Source: Nesterenkonia sp. F
GTDB lineage: Bacteria; Actinomycetota; Actinomycetes; Actinomycetales; Micrococcaceae
Assembly: GCF_000220985.1 (NCBI RefSeq)
Contig: NZ_AFRW01000095.1
Coordinates: 1 to 64,000, forward strand
Direction: 5' to 3'
DNA length: 64,000 nt
Every line of letters starts with the position of its first letter. The first letter of the stretch is position 1. A program made the position numbers and the translations under genes. The notes under the pieces were generated by a model, which was given only the letters and a program-made list of their open reading frames with translations, had not been told where the DNA came from and ran no database searches. Below, in pieces: positions 17,154 to 27,056 of the stretch.

Positions 17154-18620
17154 TCAGGCATCGGACGCCGGTGCCGGGGTGCTGGACTCCTGGTGAGCCT
17201 GGTCGCCGACATCGGGTGCGGAGGACTCGGCCGCCGGCCCGGGCGATCCTCCGGAGCGGCCCTGTCCGGACTCGGAGATCGCCGTCCCGACGGCCTCTCC
17301 CTGGACCTTCGCCTGCAGGATCGACCCCAGATCGATGCCGGTGGCGGCCTCGACGCGCTTGAAGACTCCGGCCAGGGCCACGGAGGATTCTCCGTCGAAG
17401 TGTTCGGAGGCCCCTGACTCGCCGGACCCGCCGATCAGTGTCATCGAGCCGATGTTGGCATAGCCGGCGGCGAAGGAGTCCATCAGCTGGGGCAGCACTG
17501 CCAGCGCCTCGCGGGCCAAGACGGCTTCCTGGTTCTCGCGCAGTGCTTCCGCCTCTGCGCGGATCGCCGCGGCCTTGGCCTCACCCTGCTCGCGGATCGC
17601 GGTGGCCTCAGCCTCGGAGCGCTGCAACCGCGCACGGGCCTCCGACTCGGCGACCAGGGCTTCCGCCTCTGCGGCCTTGGTGCGCTCATAGGCTTCGGCG
17701 TCGGCATGCTTCTGCTGCTTGTAGAGATCAGCATCGGCGACACGCTTGACCTCGGCGTCCAGCTCGGACTGACGGTTCTCCGCCTGCTGGCCGAGCACCT
17801 GCTGGCGAGCCTTCTCGCCGGCCAGAGCTTCTGCCTGCTCCGCCTCGGCTCGTGCCTGCCCCACACGAGACGTCGCGGCGGCCTGGTTCGAGTCGTACTC
17901 GGTCTCCTCGATGAGGTTCTGCTCGCTGTTCGCGATCCGCTCTTTGGCGATGGCCCGCTCGGCGTTGGTCGCGGCGATCTCCGCCGCCTGGCGCTTGGCC
18001 TCGATCTCCGGAGCACCCAGGGAGGAGATGTACCCCGAATCGTCGGTGATCTCGCGGATCTGGAAGGAGTCCAGCAGAAGGCCCTGGGTCCGAAGCTCCG
18101 GGGAGATCGATCGAGAGATCTCGTCGGAGAACTTCTGCCGATCCCGCATCAGCTGGATGACCGTCTGCTGGGCCATCAGGCCGCGCAGTGCGCCTTCGAG
18201 CTGGTCCTGGGTGTATTCGACCACCGCCTCATCCTGGGAGGCGAAGCGCTCGGAGGCCGCCTTGACGTCGTCGACCGCGCTGCCGATCTTCACCAGCGCC
18301 ACGGCCTCGGCGTTGATGGTCACATTGTCATGGCTCTGCGCGGTGACGGTCATCGAGACCTGTCGGGAGCGCAGCGAGATGATCTCGTGCCGCTGCCGGA
18401 TCGGGTTGACGATCGCCCGTCCGTTGACGATGACCTGTTTGGGCCGCGTCTCCGGGGCGTCGGATTTCGAGGACTTGCCGGTGACCACCAGGGCCTCGTC
18501 CGCACGGGCGACCTTCGTCCAGGCACGCATGATGATCAGCCCGACGATCCCGGCGAGCACGGCCGCCACGACCAGGGTGATCACGATCGCGATCGCGCCG
18601 CCTGTTGTCAGAATGTCCAC
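17154..18620 (-). CDS. SPFH/Band 7 domain protein (flotillin-like)
   Basis: A 488-residue membrane-anchored scaffold. A transmembrane segment at about 8-31 is followed by an SPFH domain (about 35-200) and a long Ala/Glu-rich coiled coil (about 205-365), then a flotillin-type C-terminus and a Ser/Gly/Pro-rich tail. Flotillins organise membrane microdomains. GTG start at 18620 has AAGGA 8 nt upstream. It is more like the YqiK/flotillin-1 type than FloA, with no NfeD-like partner nearby. Confidence 0.88.
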   Translation of the reverse strand: MDILTTGGAIAIVITLVVAAVLAGIVGLIIMRAWTKVARADEALVVTGKSSKSDAPETRPKQVIVNGRAIVNPIRQRHEIISLRSRQVSMTVTAQSHDNVTINAEAVALVKIGSAVDDVKAASERFASQDEAVVEYTQDQLEGALRGLMAQQTVIQLMRDRQKFSDEISRSISPELRTQGLLLDSFQIREITDDSGYISSLGAPEIEAKRQAAEIAATNAERAIAKERIANSEQNLIEETEYDSNQAAATSRVGQARAEAEQAEALAGEKARQQVLGQQAENRQSELDAEVKRVADADLYKQQKHADAEAYERTKAAEAEALVAESEARARLQRSEAEATAIREQGEAKAAAIRAEAEALRENQEAVLAREALAVLPQLMDSFAAGYANIGSMTLIGGSGESGASEHFDGESSVALAGVFKRVEAATGIDLGSILQAKVQGEAVGTAISESGQGRSGGSPGPAAESSAPDVGDQAHQESSTPAPASDA

Positions 18621-18993
18621 GAGTTCGTCCTTCCATGAGTTGTGGGGCTTCGGCTGCCGTGACCATCAGCTGGTCTCCCGCCAGGCGTGCTCCGAGACCT
18701 CTGCGCGCGGAGCAGGAGGTCATGACGTGGTGGGTGCCCGCCGGGGCTCATCGCCGCAGGACCCATGGGGCCGATGGTACGTGTCATGACCGGTGTATAT
18801 CGACAGGGATTTCCGGCGTGCTGGGCTCTGCCGACGACCGGGCCGGCTCCGCGGCCCGCGCCGCCGGAGCGACGCCGTGGGTGCAGACGGCCTCGTCCTC
18901 GGCCGACCCGGCCGCCCCCGAGCAATGTGCCGGGCCCGGCCGCTGACCCCCGCTAACCCACGAACGGCGACCCCGGACGTCCGGGCGCACGAA
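18621..18993. other. non-coding gap upstream of the SPFH gene
   Basis: A 373-bp region between the SPFH start and the tRNA-Leu terminator. No gene with plausible codon use is seen. A TACCAT hexamer at 18774-18779 (minus strand) is a possible -10 for the SPFH gene but would leave a 150-nt leader. Nothing else is recognised. Confidence 0.5.
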
Positions 18994-19035
18994 AGAAGCC
19001 CCGGACCGATCCGCGGGGATCGATCCGGGGCTTCT
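18994..19035 (-). terminator. intrinsic terminator of tRNA-Leu
   Basis: A 12-bp perfect stem (AGAAGCCCCGGA with TCCGGGGCTTCT), followed on the minus strand by TTTCGTGC, 8 nt after the tRNA 3' end. Confidence 0.8.
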
Positions 19036-19043
19036 GCCGTTCG

Positions 19044-19129
19044 TGCGCGAGACGGGACTTGAACCCGTACCCTCTAAGACGAGGACTAGCACCTCAAGCT
19101 AGCGCGTCTACCTATTCCGCCACCCGCGC
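19044..19129 (-). tRNA. tRNA-Leu, anticodon GAG
   Basis: An 86-nt tRNA. Acceptor arms GCGCGGG and CTCGCGC pair over 7 bp (one G-T) with discriminator A73. The anticodon arm CTAGC-TTGAGGT-GCTAG shows anticodon GAG; a long variable arm and the T arm ACGGG-TTCAAGT-CCCGT are typical of leucine tRNA. CCA is not encoded. It decodes CUC and CUU. Confidence 0.96.
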
Positions 19130-19141
19130 AGGTGCTGATCA

Positions 19142-19175
19142 CCGCCGACCTCGTCGGCGGCACCAGAAAACTCTA
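19142..19175 (-). promoter_or_regulatory. tRNA-Leu promoter and leader hairpin
   Basis: TAGAGT (19170-19175, minus) is a candidate -10 box. Just downstream, CCGCCGAC-GAG-GTCGGCGG (19142-19160) is a perfect 8-bp inverted repeat that would fold in the pre-tRNA leader, 13 nt before the mature 5' end; alternatively it is the terminator of the lipoate-ligase gene. Confidence 0.4.
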
Positions 19176-19261
19176 GCACGACCGGACCGCCGACCACCAA
19201 TCCGCGCCCCGGCTCACCAGGCCTTCCTCGGCGCATGCGGCGCCCGATCCCGCAGACCGGT

Positions 19262-20356
19262 TCAGGGCACGCGCGCTGTCCATGCCTCGGCGCCGAACTT
19301 CTCCTCCACCAGCTGCCGGGCCCGGGCCATCTCATGCTCGCGGATCTCGGCGACCTCGGCGCCGTGGCGCCGGGCGAAGACCTGCACGAAGGTGTCCAGG
19401 ATGTCCTCGCGGGCCATGCCCGTCTGGCTGCGCAGCGGGTCCACGCGCTTGACCGCCGAGCGGATCCCCTTGTCGGAGATCTTCTCGCGCCCGATGCGCA
19501 GCACCTGCATCATCCGCTCGGCGTCCATGTCATAGCTCATCGTCACATGGTGCAGCATCGCCCCGCCGGCCAGCCGCTTCTGCGCCGCCCCGCCGATCTT
19601 GCCCTGCGGGGAGACGACGTCGTTGAGCGGCTGATACTGCGCCTCCACGCCGACCTCCCGCAGGGCCTCCATCATCCAGGCGTCGAGGAACGGATAGGAG
19701 TCGGCGAAGCTCATCCCGTCGACCAGCGACGTCGGCAGCGACAGCGAGTAGGTCACGCAGTTGCCCGGCTCCATGAACATCGCCCCGCCGCCGGAGATGC
19801 GCCGGACGACGGTGGTGTCGTGCGCGGCGGCGGCATCGGCGTCGACTTCGTTGGCCAGCGACTGGAAGGAGCCGATCACCACGGCCCGCTCGTTCCAGTC
19901 CCAGAGCCGCATCAGCGGCGGGCGGCGCCCCGCGGCCACCTCCTCGGTGAGCACCTGGTCGAGGGCCACGTGCAGCGCGATGGGCAGCTTCTGCGCCGGC
20001 ATGACCTCCCATCGGTGGTCTTCCCAGCGGGTGGCGTGGCCCAGTGCCCGACGCACGGCGATGCCCACCGCCTCCGGGTCGAAGCCGAACAGCTCGGCCT
20101 CGGGGCGCAGGCCGGAGCGGACCGCCTCGGCGATCGTCGCCCGCGAGGCGTCGGTCGGCAGGCCGACCAGGGCGCGGTTGATGTCGCCCAGGGCTTCGTC
20201 GGGCTCCAGGAAGAAGTCGCCGTTGACCGAGGCGTCGCCGATCGTGTCCTGGTCCGGATCGACGGTCACGTCGACGACGACCAGCTTGCCGCCGGGAACC
20301 TTGTACTCGCCGTGGGGGACGTCCTCGCCGCGGTGGGCGCGCTCGACAGCACTCAT
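19262..20356 (-). CDS. lipoate--protein ligase family protein
   Basis: A 364-residue BPL/LPL-fold protein. The catalytic domain (about 105-350) has RRISGGGAMFMEPGN, GKIGGAAQKR with the expected catalytic Lys, and GGAMLHHVTMSYD. Residues 1-95 (GEYKVPGGKLVVVDVTVD, NGDFFLEPDEALGDINRAL) resemble the small accessory domain that lies at the C-terminus of E. coli LplA, or in the separate LplB, so the domain order is swapped. It probably attaches lipoate or octanoate to E2/GcvH proteins. The ATG at 20356 is 8 nt after AGGA; an ATG at 20365 is less likely. Confidence 0.85.
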   Translation of the reverse strand: MSAVERAHRGEDVPHGEYKVPGGKLVVVDVTVDPDQDTIGDASVNGDFFLEPDEALGDINRALVGLPTDASRATIAEAVRSGLRPEAELFGFDPEAVGIAVRRALGHATRWEDHRWEVMPAQKLPIALHVALDQVLTEEVAAGRRPPLMRLWDWNERAVVIGSFQSLANEVDADAAAAHDTTVVRRISGGGAMFMEPGNCVTYSLSLPTSLVDGMSFADSYPFLDAWMMEALREVGVEAQYQPLNDVVSPQGKIGGAAQKRLAGGAMLHHVTMSYDMDAERMMQVLRIGREKISDKGIRSAVKRVDPLRSQTGMAREDILDTFVQVFARRHGAEVAEIREHEMARARQLVEEKFGAEAWTARVP

Positions 20357-20377
20357 GGGCTCCATCCTACGCTCGGC

Positions 20378-20383
20378 ACGTTA
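20378..20383 (-). promoter_or_regulatory. candidate -10 element for the lipoate-ligase gene
   Basis: TAACGT on the minus strand, between the rpmE2 terminator and the ATG at 20356, implying a leader of about 15 nt. Confidence 0.35.
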
Positions 20384-20391
20384 TCCCCTCG

Positions 20392-20438
20392 CGCACGACG
20401 AAGGGGGCCCCGACCGCAGTCGTGACCCCCTTCGTGCG
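20392..20438 (-). terminator. intrinsic terminator of rpmE2
   Basis: A 13-bp stem (CGCACG...AAGGGGG with CCCCCTTCGTGCG) interrupted by a 3-nt bulge, 23 bp after the rpmE2 stop on the minus strand. Confidence 0.7.
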
Positions 20439-20461
20439 ACGGACCGTCGTCGGTCAGCGGC

Positions 20462-20719
20462 TCACTGGCCGCCGCCGAAGCCCTTGAAGCGCTTGTTGAA
20501 CTTGTCCACACGGCCGGCGGAGTCCATGATCCGCTGCTTGCCGGTGTAGAACGGGTGCGACGCGGCGGAGATCTCGACGTCGATCACCGGGTAGGTGTTG
20601 CCGTCCTCCCACTCCATGGTCTTCTCGGAGGTCGCGGTGGAGCGGGTCAGGACCTTCTCGCCGGAGGCCAGGTCGTTGAAGATGACCGGCGCGTAGGCGG
20701 GGTGGATGTCAGACTGCAT
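20462..20719 (-). CDS. rpmE2: 50S ribosomal protein L31 type B
   Basis: An 85-residue bL31 starting [16 protein letters not shown] and containing [14 protein letters not shown] and [11 protein letters not shown]. It has no cysteines, so it is the zinc-free (C-) paralogue that replaces zinc-containing L31 when zinc is scarce. In several actinobacteria this paralogue is repressed by Zur; I do not recognise a Zur box here, but a perfect palindrome lies about 80 bp upstream. A terminator follows it. Confidence 0.95.
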   Translation of the reverse strand: MQSDIHPAYAPVIFNDLASGEKVLTRSTATSEKTMEWEDGNTYPVIDVEISAASHPFYTGKQRIMDSAGRVDKFNKRFKGFGGGQ

Positions 20720-20793
20720 AGGTTCACGTGTCCTTCGTGTCTGCCGCTGGTTTTTGCCAGAAGCTCGTGGATCGTCTCGGCCCATGGTGGACC

Positions 20794-20806
20794 AACATGA
20801 CATGTT
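20794..20806. promoter_or_regulatory. palindrome upstream of rpmE2, possible operator
   Basis: AACATGACATGTT, two perfect 6-bp arms around one base, overlaps the trmH stop codon. On the minus strand it overlaps TAACAT (20802-20807), a possible -10 for rpmE2. It is AT-rich in a GC-rich setting. The regulator is unknown. Confidence 0.35.
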
Positions 20807-21710
20807 AACCCAGACCGGGCCGCCGGCCCAACTCCCAGCAGGCCACGGCCGCGGCGGCCGCGACGTTCAGCGAGTCGAGGCCCGCGGCCTCCGCCATCGG
20901 GATCGACGCGTGGTGGTCGGCGGCCGCCAGCGCCGAGGCGGAGACGCCCGGCCCCTCGGCGCCGAGGACCAGCGCCAGCCGCTCGGCGGCCGCGACCGGC
21001 GCATCGGTCAGCGACCGCGAGGTCTCGGACAGCTCGAGCGCGACGAGCGTGATCCCCACCGCCCGGAGCCTCGCGGCGGCCGTCGCCCAGCCGCCGTCGG
21101 CGTCGCGCGGCATCCGGGCCCAGGGCATGGTCAGCACCGCGCCCATCGAGACCCGCACGCTGCGTCGGTAGAGCGGATCGGCGCAGCCGGGCGAGAGCAG
21201 CAGGCCGTCGACGCCGAGGGCCGCGGCGGTGCGGGTGATCGCTCCGAGGTTGACATGGTCGGTCAGTCCGTCGAGCACCAGCAGCGTCCGGGCGCCGTCG
21301 ACGACCTCGTCGGCCGCGGCCTCGCGCGGGCGTTCCATCGCCGCCATCGCTCCGCGGTGCATGCGGAAGCCGGTCAGGGACCGCAGCTGGTCCTCGCCGC
21401 CGAGGAACACCGGCGCCTCGGGGCACGCGGCGACGACGTCGGCCAGATCCTCCAGCCGCTCCTCGGCCAGCAGGAAGGAGCGCACCCGATGTCCCGCGGC
21501 CACGGCGCGGCGGACGACCAGCGGAGACTCGGCGAGGTACATCCCCTGCTCGGCGTCGCGGCGGCGGCGCAGCTGCGCGTCGGTCAGCGACCGGTGGTCG
21601 TCCAGCCGGGGATCGCCGCCTGCAGCTCCATGCCGCAGGTCGACGCCGTCCAGCCGGATCACCGGATTCGGCAGGGAGTCCGCCGACGGCGTCGCGGACA
21701 GGTCGCTCAT
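20805..21710 (-). CDS. TrmH/SpoU family RNA 2'-O-methyltransferase
   Basis: A 301-residue protein with an N-terminal substrate-binding domain (about 40-130) and a C-terminal SPOUT domain: [20 protein letters not shown] (motif 1), [11 protein letters not shown] (motif 2) and [20 protein letters not shown] (motif 3, knot). It methylates ribose in rRNA or tRNA; the target is undetermined. The ATG overlaps the stop of the TSUP gene (ATGA). Confidence 0.9.
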   Translation of the reverse strand: MSDLSATPSADSLPNPVIRLDGVDLRHGAAGGDPRLDDHRSLTDAQLRRRRDAEQGMYLAESPLVVRRAVAAGHRVRSFLLAEERLEDLADVVAACPEAPVFLGGEDQLRSLTGFRMHRGAMAAMERPREAAADEVVDGARTLLVLDGLTDHVNLGAITRTAAALGVDGLLLSPGCADPLYRRSVRVSMGAVLTMPWARMPRDADGGWATAAARLRAVGITLVALELSETSRSLTDAPVAAAERLALVLGAEGPGVSASALAAADHHASIPMAEAAGLDSLNVAAAAAVACWELGRRPGLG

Positions 21711-22530
21711 CCGACCACCAGGTCGCGGACCATGACGCCCAGCGCCACCAGTCCCAGCACGACGATGACCCCACGCAGCACCCCGGGGCTGAGTCGCCGA
21801 CCCACCCAGGCGCCGGCGAAGCCGCCGATCGTCGAGCCGACGGCGACGATGAGCACCACCGGCCAGGCGATGCGATCGAAGGCCAGCAGCAGGTAGCTCG
21901 CCGCCGCAGTCAGGTTCACCGTGAGCACCAGGGCGTTCTTCACGGCGTTGGCGTGCTGCATGGTGCCGGCCAGGAAGACGCCGAGGATGCCGACCAGCAG
22001 CACGCCCTGGGCGGCGACGAAGTAGCCGCCGTAGACGCCGGCGCCGAAGACCAGCGCCGTCAGCGCGGCCGAGGGGCGCGGGTCGGGGTCCGTCGGCCGG
22101 CCGGCCGGCTGCTCGTCCCGGGCGCGGGCGGCCCGGTCGGCGACCCACCGCTTCAGCCGCGGCTGTCCGAGGACGAAGCCCAGCGCGACGACGATGAGCA
22201 GCGGGGCGACGGTCTCGAAGACCTCCTCCGGCAGCGTGAGCAGCAGCAGCGCGCCGACGACGCCGCCGACGAGCGAGGCCGGCACCAGACGCAGCAGCGT
22301 GGTGCGCACCTGGGCGATCTCGCGGCGATAGCCCAGCGTACCGGTGACGTTGCCGGCGATGAGGCCCATCGCGTTGGAGATCGTCGCGGTCACCGGAGGG
22401 AAGCCGACGGCGACCAGCACCGGGAAGGTCACCAGCGTGCCGGAGCCGACGACGACGTTGATCGCCCCGGCCCAGATCGCCGCCAGGGCGATGACCAGGA
22501 TCTGGTCGAGGCCGAGCCCCAGCAGCTCCA

Positions 22531-22531
<1 letters not shown>
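21707..22531 (-). CDS. TSUP (TauE/SafE) family membrane permease
   Basis: A 274-residue membrane protein with about eight hydrophobic segments in two halves, each containing a TSUP-type motif (GTLVTFPVLVAVGFPPVTAT and GGYFVAAQGVLLVGILGVFL) joined by a hydrophilic loop at about 130-155. The family exports or imports sulfite, sulfonates or related anions; the substrate is not predictable. The start shares one base with the stop of the ABC ATPase gene, so both are coupled. Confidence 0.88.
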
Positions 22532-23316
<785 letters not shown>

Positions 23317-23323
23317 GCGCCCC

Positions 23324-23329
23324 ACACTA
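23324..23329 (-). promoter_or_regulatory. -10 element for the ABC/TSUP/trmH operon (leaderless)
   Basis: TAGTGT on the minus strand, 7 nt before ATG 23316. Confidence 0.55.
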
Positions 23330-23372
23330 TCGAACGGTGCGGCCGTGCACGGCGGCCGCGTCGCGGCGACGC

Positions 23373-23378
23373 TAGTCT
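23373..23378 (+). promoter_or_regulatory. -10 element for serB
   Basis: TAGTCT, 9 nt before the serB ATG at 23388, back-to-back with the ABC operon promoter 43 bp away. The predicted leader is 0-3 nt. Confidence 0.55.
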
Positions 23379-23387
23379 GGGACCACC

Positions 23388-24434
23388 ATGACTGAGTCCT
23401 CCTCCACCTCCTCGTCAGCGGCCTCCGCCGACCGCTCCGTCGCCCGCCCCGCCGACTCCCCCGCCGACCTGCCCGCCGACCTGCCCGCCGACATGCCCGC
23501 CGGCACGGTGGCGATGCTCGCCGCCGAGACGCTGCCCGCCCCGCTGCTGCGCGCCCTCACCGAGGAGATGCGCCGCCGCGGCGCCGTCCACGCCGTGGAG
23601 GTCCATGACGTCCCGGTCCGCCCGGTCGGCGCGGCAGAGCCGACGACGGTGCGCGCGGCCCGCTGGTCGACGACGCTGACCGACTCCGACGACGGCCACG
23701 GGCATCAGCTGCTGGCCTCGCTGCTCGAGGACGCCGCCGAACAGCTCGACGCGCCGGAGGAGGCAACCGTCACCGTGCTCCCGGAGGCGATGCGGCCGGC
23801 GGATCCGGGGATGCTGATCATGGATGTCGACTCCACGCTCGTCGACCAGGAGGTCATCGAGCTGCTCGCCGCCCACGCGGGCCGCGAGGCGGAGGTCGCG
23901 GAGGTCACCGAGCGGGCGATGCGCGGTGAGCTGGACTTCGCCGCCTCGCTGCACGAGCGGGTCGCCGCACTGGCCGGGCTGCCGACCTCCGTCATCGCCT
24001 CCACCGTCGAGGCCGTCTCCCCGACCTGCGGCGCCGAGGAGCTCATCGCCGCCTGCACACGCCGCGGCTGGCCCGTCCATGCAGTCTCCGGCGGCTTCCT
24101 GCAGGTGCTCGAGCCGCTGGCGGCCCGGCTGGGGCTGAGCGGCGTCGACGCCAACGACCTCGCCGTGGCCGGGGAGACGCTCACCGGAGCGGTCTCCGGC
24201 GCCGTCGTCGACCGTGGCGCCAAAGCGGCTCGGCTGCACGAATGGGCGGCGGCCGCGGGCGTCCCATCCGCCTCGGTGGTCGCGATCGGCGACGGCGCCA
24301 ACGATCTGGACATGGTGACCGCCGCCGGCGTCGGCGTCGCCTTCTGTCCGAAGCCGGCGCTGGCCGACCGGGCGGACCTGGTGATCCGCCATCGCTCGCT
24401 GGACCTGGTCCGAATGGCGCTGGGACTGGGCTGA
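23388..24434 (+). CDS. serB: phosphoserine phosphatase SerB
   Basis: A 348-residue HAD enzyme for the last step of serine biosynthesis. The catalytic domain begins at DVDSTLVDQEVIELLAAHAG (motif I), with VHAVSGGFLQVLEPLA (motif II), the Lys in RGAKAARLHEW and GDGANDLDMVTAAG (motif IV). Residues about 40-140 form an ACT-like regulatory region. The first 40 residues are Ser/Ala/Asp/Pro-rich with PADLPADLPADMP, from a repeated 12-bp unit. Start ATG 23388 has no SD but a well-placed -10 box. Confidence 0.93.
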   Translation: MTESSSTSSSAASADRSVARPADSPADLPADLPADMPAGTVAMLAAETLPAPLLRALTEEMRRRGAVHAVEVHDVPVRPVGAAEPTTVRAARWSTTLTDSDDGHGHQLLASLLEDAAEQLDAPEEATVTVLPEAMRPADPGMLIMDVDSTLVDQEVIELLAAHAGREAEVAEVTERAMRGELDFAASLHERVAALAGLPTSVIASTVEAVSPTCGAEELIAACTRRGWPVHAVSGGFLQVLEPLAARLGLSGVDANDLAVAGETLTGAVSGAVVDRGAKAARLHEWAAAAGVPSASVVAIGDGANDLDMVTAAGVGVAFCPKPALADRADLVIRHRSLDLVRMALGLG

Positions 24435-24793
24435 GCCGGCGTCCGAGCCTGCGCGACCGTCGTCGGACGTCATCCTCCTCACGGTCCCGACCCGCCCGAT
24501 CTGCTCATCTGAGCACCTCCGTCCCGTTGCGCCGGGGCTGGGACTCCCGCGCTCCGGGCAGTCGCCCCCTCGTCCTCCCCCTGGCGCGCGACGGCGGCGA
24601 GGAGGAGGATGGGGACAGAAGGTCCGGAACCCGTCGGAGGCCCCGTTCTCACAGGGAGCATGCGCTCTCGTGAGCGTTCGGCAATCCCCACATGATGCGA
24701 GACACATAGACTGTGCGGCGGTACTCTGGACGGGCGCGGCACGACGATGTGCGGCCTCTCTTCGTCATCCGTAGACACCTTGGAGGAACTTCA
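24435..24793. other. gap between serB and tkt with the tkt promoter region
   Basis: A 359-bp non-coding region. A weak hairpin (GTCCGA/TCGGAC, 24441-24468) after serB may terminate it. Near the right end are two TANNNT hexamers, TAGACT (24707-24712) and TACTCT (24722-24727); the latter has GAGACA 17 bp upstream. TGGAGGAA is the tkt SD. No gene is recognised. Confidence 0.5.
24699..24727 (+). promoter_or_regulatory. candidate promoter of the tkt operon
   Basis: -35 GAGACA (24699-24704), 17-bp spacer, -10 TACTCT (24722-24727). It gives a leader of about 60 nt before the GTG at 24794. Confidence 0.4.
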
Positions 24794-26926
24794 GTGACCG
24801 ATACAGCCGTGAACGACTCCGCCGTCTTCACCGATCTCGACCGGCGAGCCGTGGACACGCTGCGCGTGCTCTCCGCCGACGCGGTGGAGAACAGCCCCGG
24901 CGCCGGCCACCCGGGCACGGCCATGTCGCTGGCCCCGGCCGCCTACCTGCTCTTCCAGCGCGCCATGAAGCATGACCCCAAGGACCCGGAGTGGATCGGC
25001 CGCGACCGCTTCATTCTCTCGGCCGGCCACAGCTCGCTGACGCTGTACCTGCAGCTCTACTTCTCCGGCTACGGCCTCGAGCTCGACGACATCGCCGCAC
25101 TGCGGCAGTGGGACTCGCTGACCCCGGGCCACCCGGAGTACGGCCACACCGCCGGGGTGGAGATGACCACCGGCCCGCTGGGCCAGGGCCTGGCCTCCTC
25201 CGTCGGCTTCGCCTACGGCCAGCGCCGCATGCGCGGCCTGCTGGACCCCGAGGCCCCGGCCGGCGAGTCGCCGTTCGACCACAGCGTCTTCGTCATCGCC
25301 TCCGACGGCGACCTCGAGGAGGGCGTGACCTCCGAGGCCTCCTCGCTGGCCGGCCACCAGGAGCTCGGCAACCTCGTGGTGATCTGGGACGACAACCGGA
25401 TCTCCATCGAGGACGACACCGAGATCGCCTTCACCGAGGACGTCGAGGCCCGCTACGCGGCCTACGGCTGGCACGTGCAGCGCGTCGACTGGACGAAGAC
25501 CGGCGACTACGTCGAGGACATCGCCGAGCTGGACCGCGCGATCGCCGAGGCCAAGGCCGCCACCGACAAGCCCTCGCTGATCGCCCTGCGCACGATCATC
25601 GGCTGGCCGGCGCCGACCAAGCAGAACACCGGCGCGATCCACGGCGCCAAGCTGGGCGGCGACGAGGTCCAGAGCGTCAAGAAGATCCTCGGCTTCGACC
25701 CGGAGCAGAACTTCGTCGTCGAGGACGAGGTCCTCGCCCACGCCCGTCAGGTCGCCGACCGCGGCGCCGCGGCGCGCGGCGAGTGGGACACCGCCTACCA
25801 GGCCTGGCGCGAGGCCAACCCGGAGAACGCGAAGCTGCTCGACCGGCTGCAGACCGGCGAGCTGCCGGAGAACTGGGAGGAGGCGCTGCCGGAGTTCCCG
25901 GCCGGCGACGCGCTGGCCACCCGTGCCGCCTCGGGCAAGGTCCTCAACGCCATCGGGGAGGTGCTGCCGGAGCTGTGGGGCGGTTCGGCCGACCTCGCCG
26001 GCTCGAACAACACGCTGATCACCGAGTCGCCGTCCTTCGTGCCGGAGAGCCGCTCGACCTCGAAGTTCGCCGGCAACCCCTACGGACGGAACCTGCACTT
26101 CGGCGTCCGCGAGCACGCCGCCGCCTCCATCACCAACGGCATCTCGCTGTCGACGCCGCTGCGCACCTACGCCGGCACCTTCCTGATCTTCAGCGACTAC
26201 CAGCGTCCGGCCGTCCGGCTGGCCGCGCTGATGGGCGCGGGCTCCATCTTCGTCTGGACCCACGACTCCATCGGCCTCGGCGAGGACGGCCCGACCCACC
26301 AGCCGGTCGAGCAGCTCGCCAGCCTGCGGGCCATCCCCGGCCTGGACGTGGTCCGGCCGGGCGACCCGAACGAGGTCGCCGTCGCCTGGCGCGAGGTCCT
26401 CAAGCGCGCCGACCGTCCGGCCGGTCTGGCGCTGACCCGCCAGGGCATCCCGACCTTCGAGCGCGGCGCCGGCGAGGCCACCGCCGAGGCCTTCGGCTCG
26501 GTGGAGGGCGCCGCCAAGGGCGCCTACGTGCTGGCCGAGGCCGTCCGCGACGGCGTCGTCGTCACCCCGGACGTCCAGCTGATCGGCACCGGCTCCGAGG
26601 TCCACCTGGCCGTGGAGGCCCGCGACCAGCTGGCCGAGACGGGCATCGCCGCCCGGGTGATCTCCATGCCGTCGCAGGAGTGGTTCGCCGAGCAGACCGC
26701 CGAGTACCGCGAGAAGGTGCTGCCGGCCGCGGTGAAGGCCCGCGTCTCGGTCGAGGCCGCCCACCCGCAGGGCTGGCGCGAGTTCGTCGGCGACGCCGGC
26801 CGGATCGTCGGCCTGGACCACTTCGGCGCCTCCGCCGACTACAAGACGCTCTACCGCGAGTTCGGCATCACCTCGGAGGCCGTCGCCGCGGCCGCCGAGG
26901 AGTCCATCGCCGCCGCGTCGCACTGA
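24794..26926 (+). CDS. tkt: transketolase
   Basis: A 710-residue thiamine-diphosphate enzyme moving two-carbon units between sugar phosphates. N-terminal pyrophosphate domain: AGHPGTAMSLAP, TTGPLGQGLASSVG and the ThDP motif SDGDLEEG... with DDNRISIED. Pyrimidine domain: FGVREHAAASITNGI with the catalytic Glu, and FLIFSDYQRPAVRLAALM; then the C-terminal domain. The GTG start has TGGAGGAA 8 nt upstream. First gene of the tkt-tal-pgi-zwf-opcA-pgl series. Confidence 0.97.
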   Translation: MTDTAVNDSAVFTDLDRRAVDTLRVLSADAVENSPGAGHPGTAMSLAPAAYLLFQRAMKHDPKDPEWIGRDRFILSAGHSSLTLYLQLYFSGYGLELDDIAALRQWDSLTPGHPEYGHTAGVEMTTGPLGQGLASSVGFAYGQRRMRGLLDPEAPAGESPFDHSVFVIASDGDLEEGVTSEASSLAGHQELGNLVVIWDDNRISIEDDTEIAFTEDVEARYAAYGWHVQRVDWTKTGDYVEDIAELDRAIAEAKAATDKPSLIALRTIIGWPAPTKQNTGAIHGAKLGGDEVQSVKKILGFDPEQNFVVEDEVLAHARQVADRGAAARGEWDTAYQAWREANPENAKLLDRLQTGELPENWEEALPEFPAGDALATRAASGKVLNAIGEVLPELWGGSADLAGSNNTLITESPSFVPESRSTSKFAGNPYGRNLHFGVREHAAASITNGISLSTPLRTYAGTFLIFSDYQRPAVRLAALMGAGSIFVWTHDSIGLGEDGPTHQPVEQLASLRAIPGLDVVRPGDPNEVAVAWREVLKRADRPAGLALTRQGIPTFERGAGEATAEAFGSVEGAAKGAYVLAEAVRDGVVVTPDVQLIGTGSEVHLAVEARDQLAETGIAARVISMPSQEWFAEQTAEYREKVLPAAVKARVSVEAAHPQGWREFVGDAGRIVGLDHFGASADYKTLYREFGITSEAVAAAAEESIAAASH

Positions 26927-26935
26927 TCCCCGCCG

Positions 26936-26976
26936 CGCCGTCCGCGTTCCGGCCTCGAACCGGGTCGCGGACGGCG
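26936..26976 (+). terminator. hairpin between tkt and tal
   Basis: An 11-bp perfect stem (CGCCGTCCGCG with CGCGGACGGCG) 10 bp after the tkt stop, with a 19-nt loop and no T-tract. It may be a partial terminator or a 3'-end stabiliser inside the operon. Confidence 0.5.
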
Positions 26977-27056
26977 TCGGGAACAGCCCACCGACTCCAC
27001 AGCGTTCATACCGGGGAGACGTCCTCTGACGCCGCCCCGCCGACAGGAGACATTCC

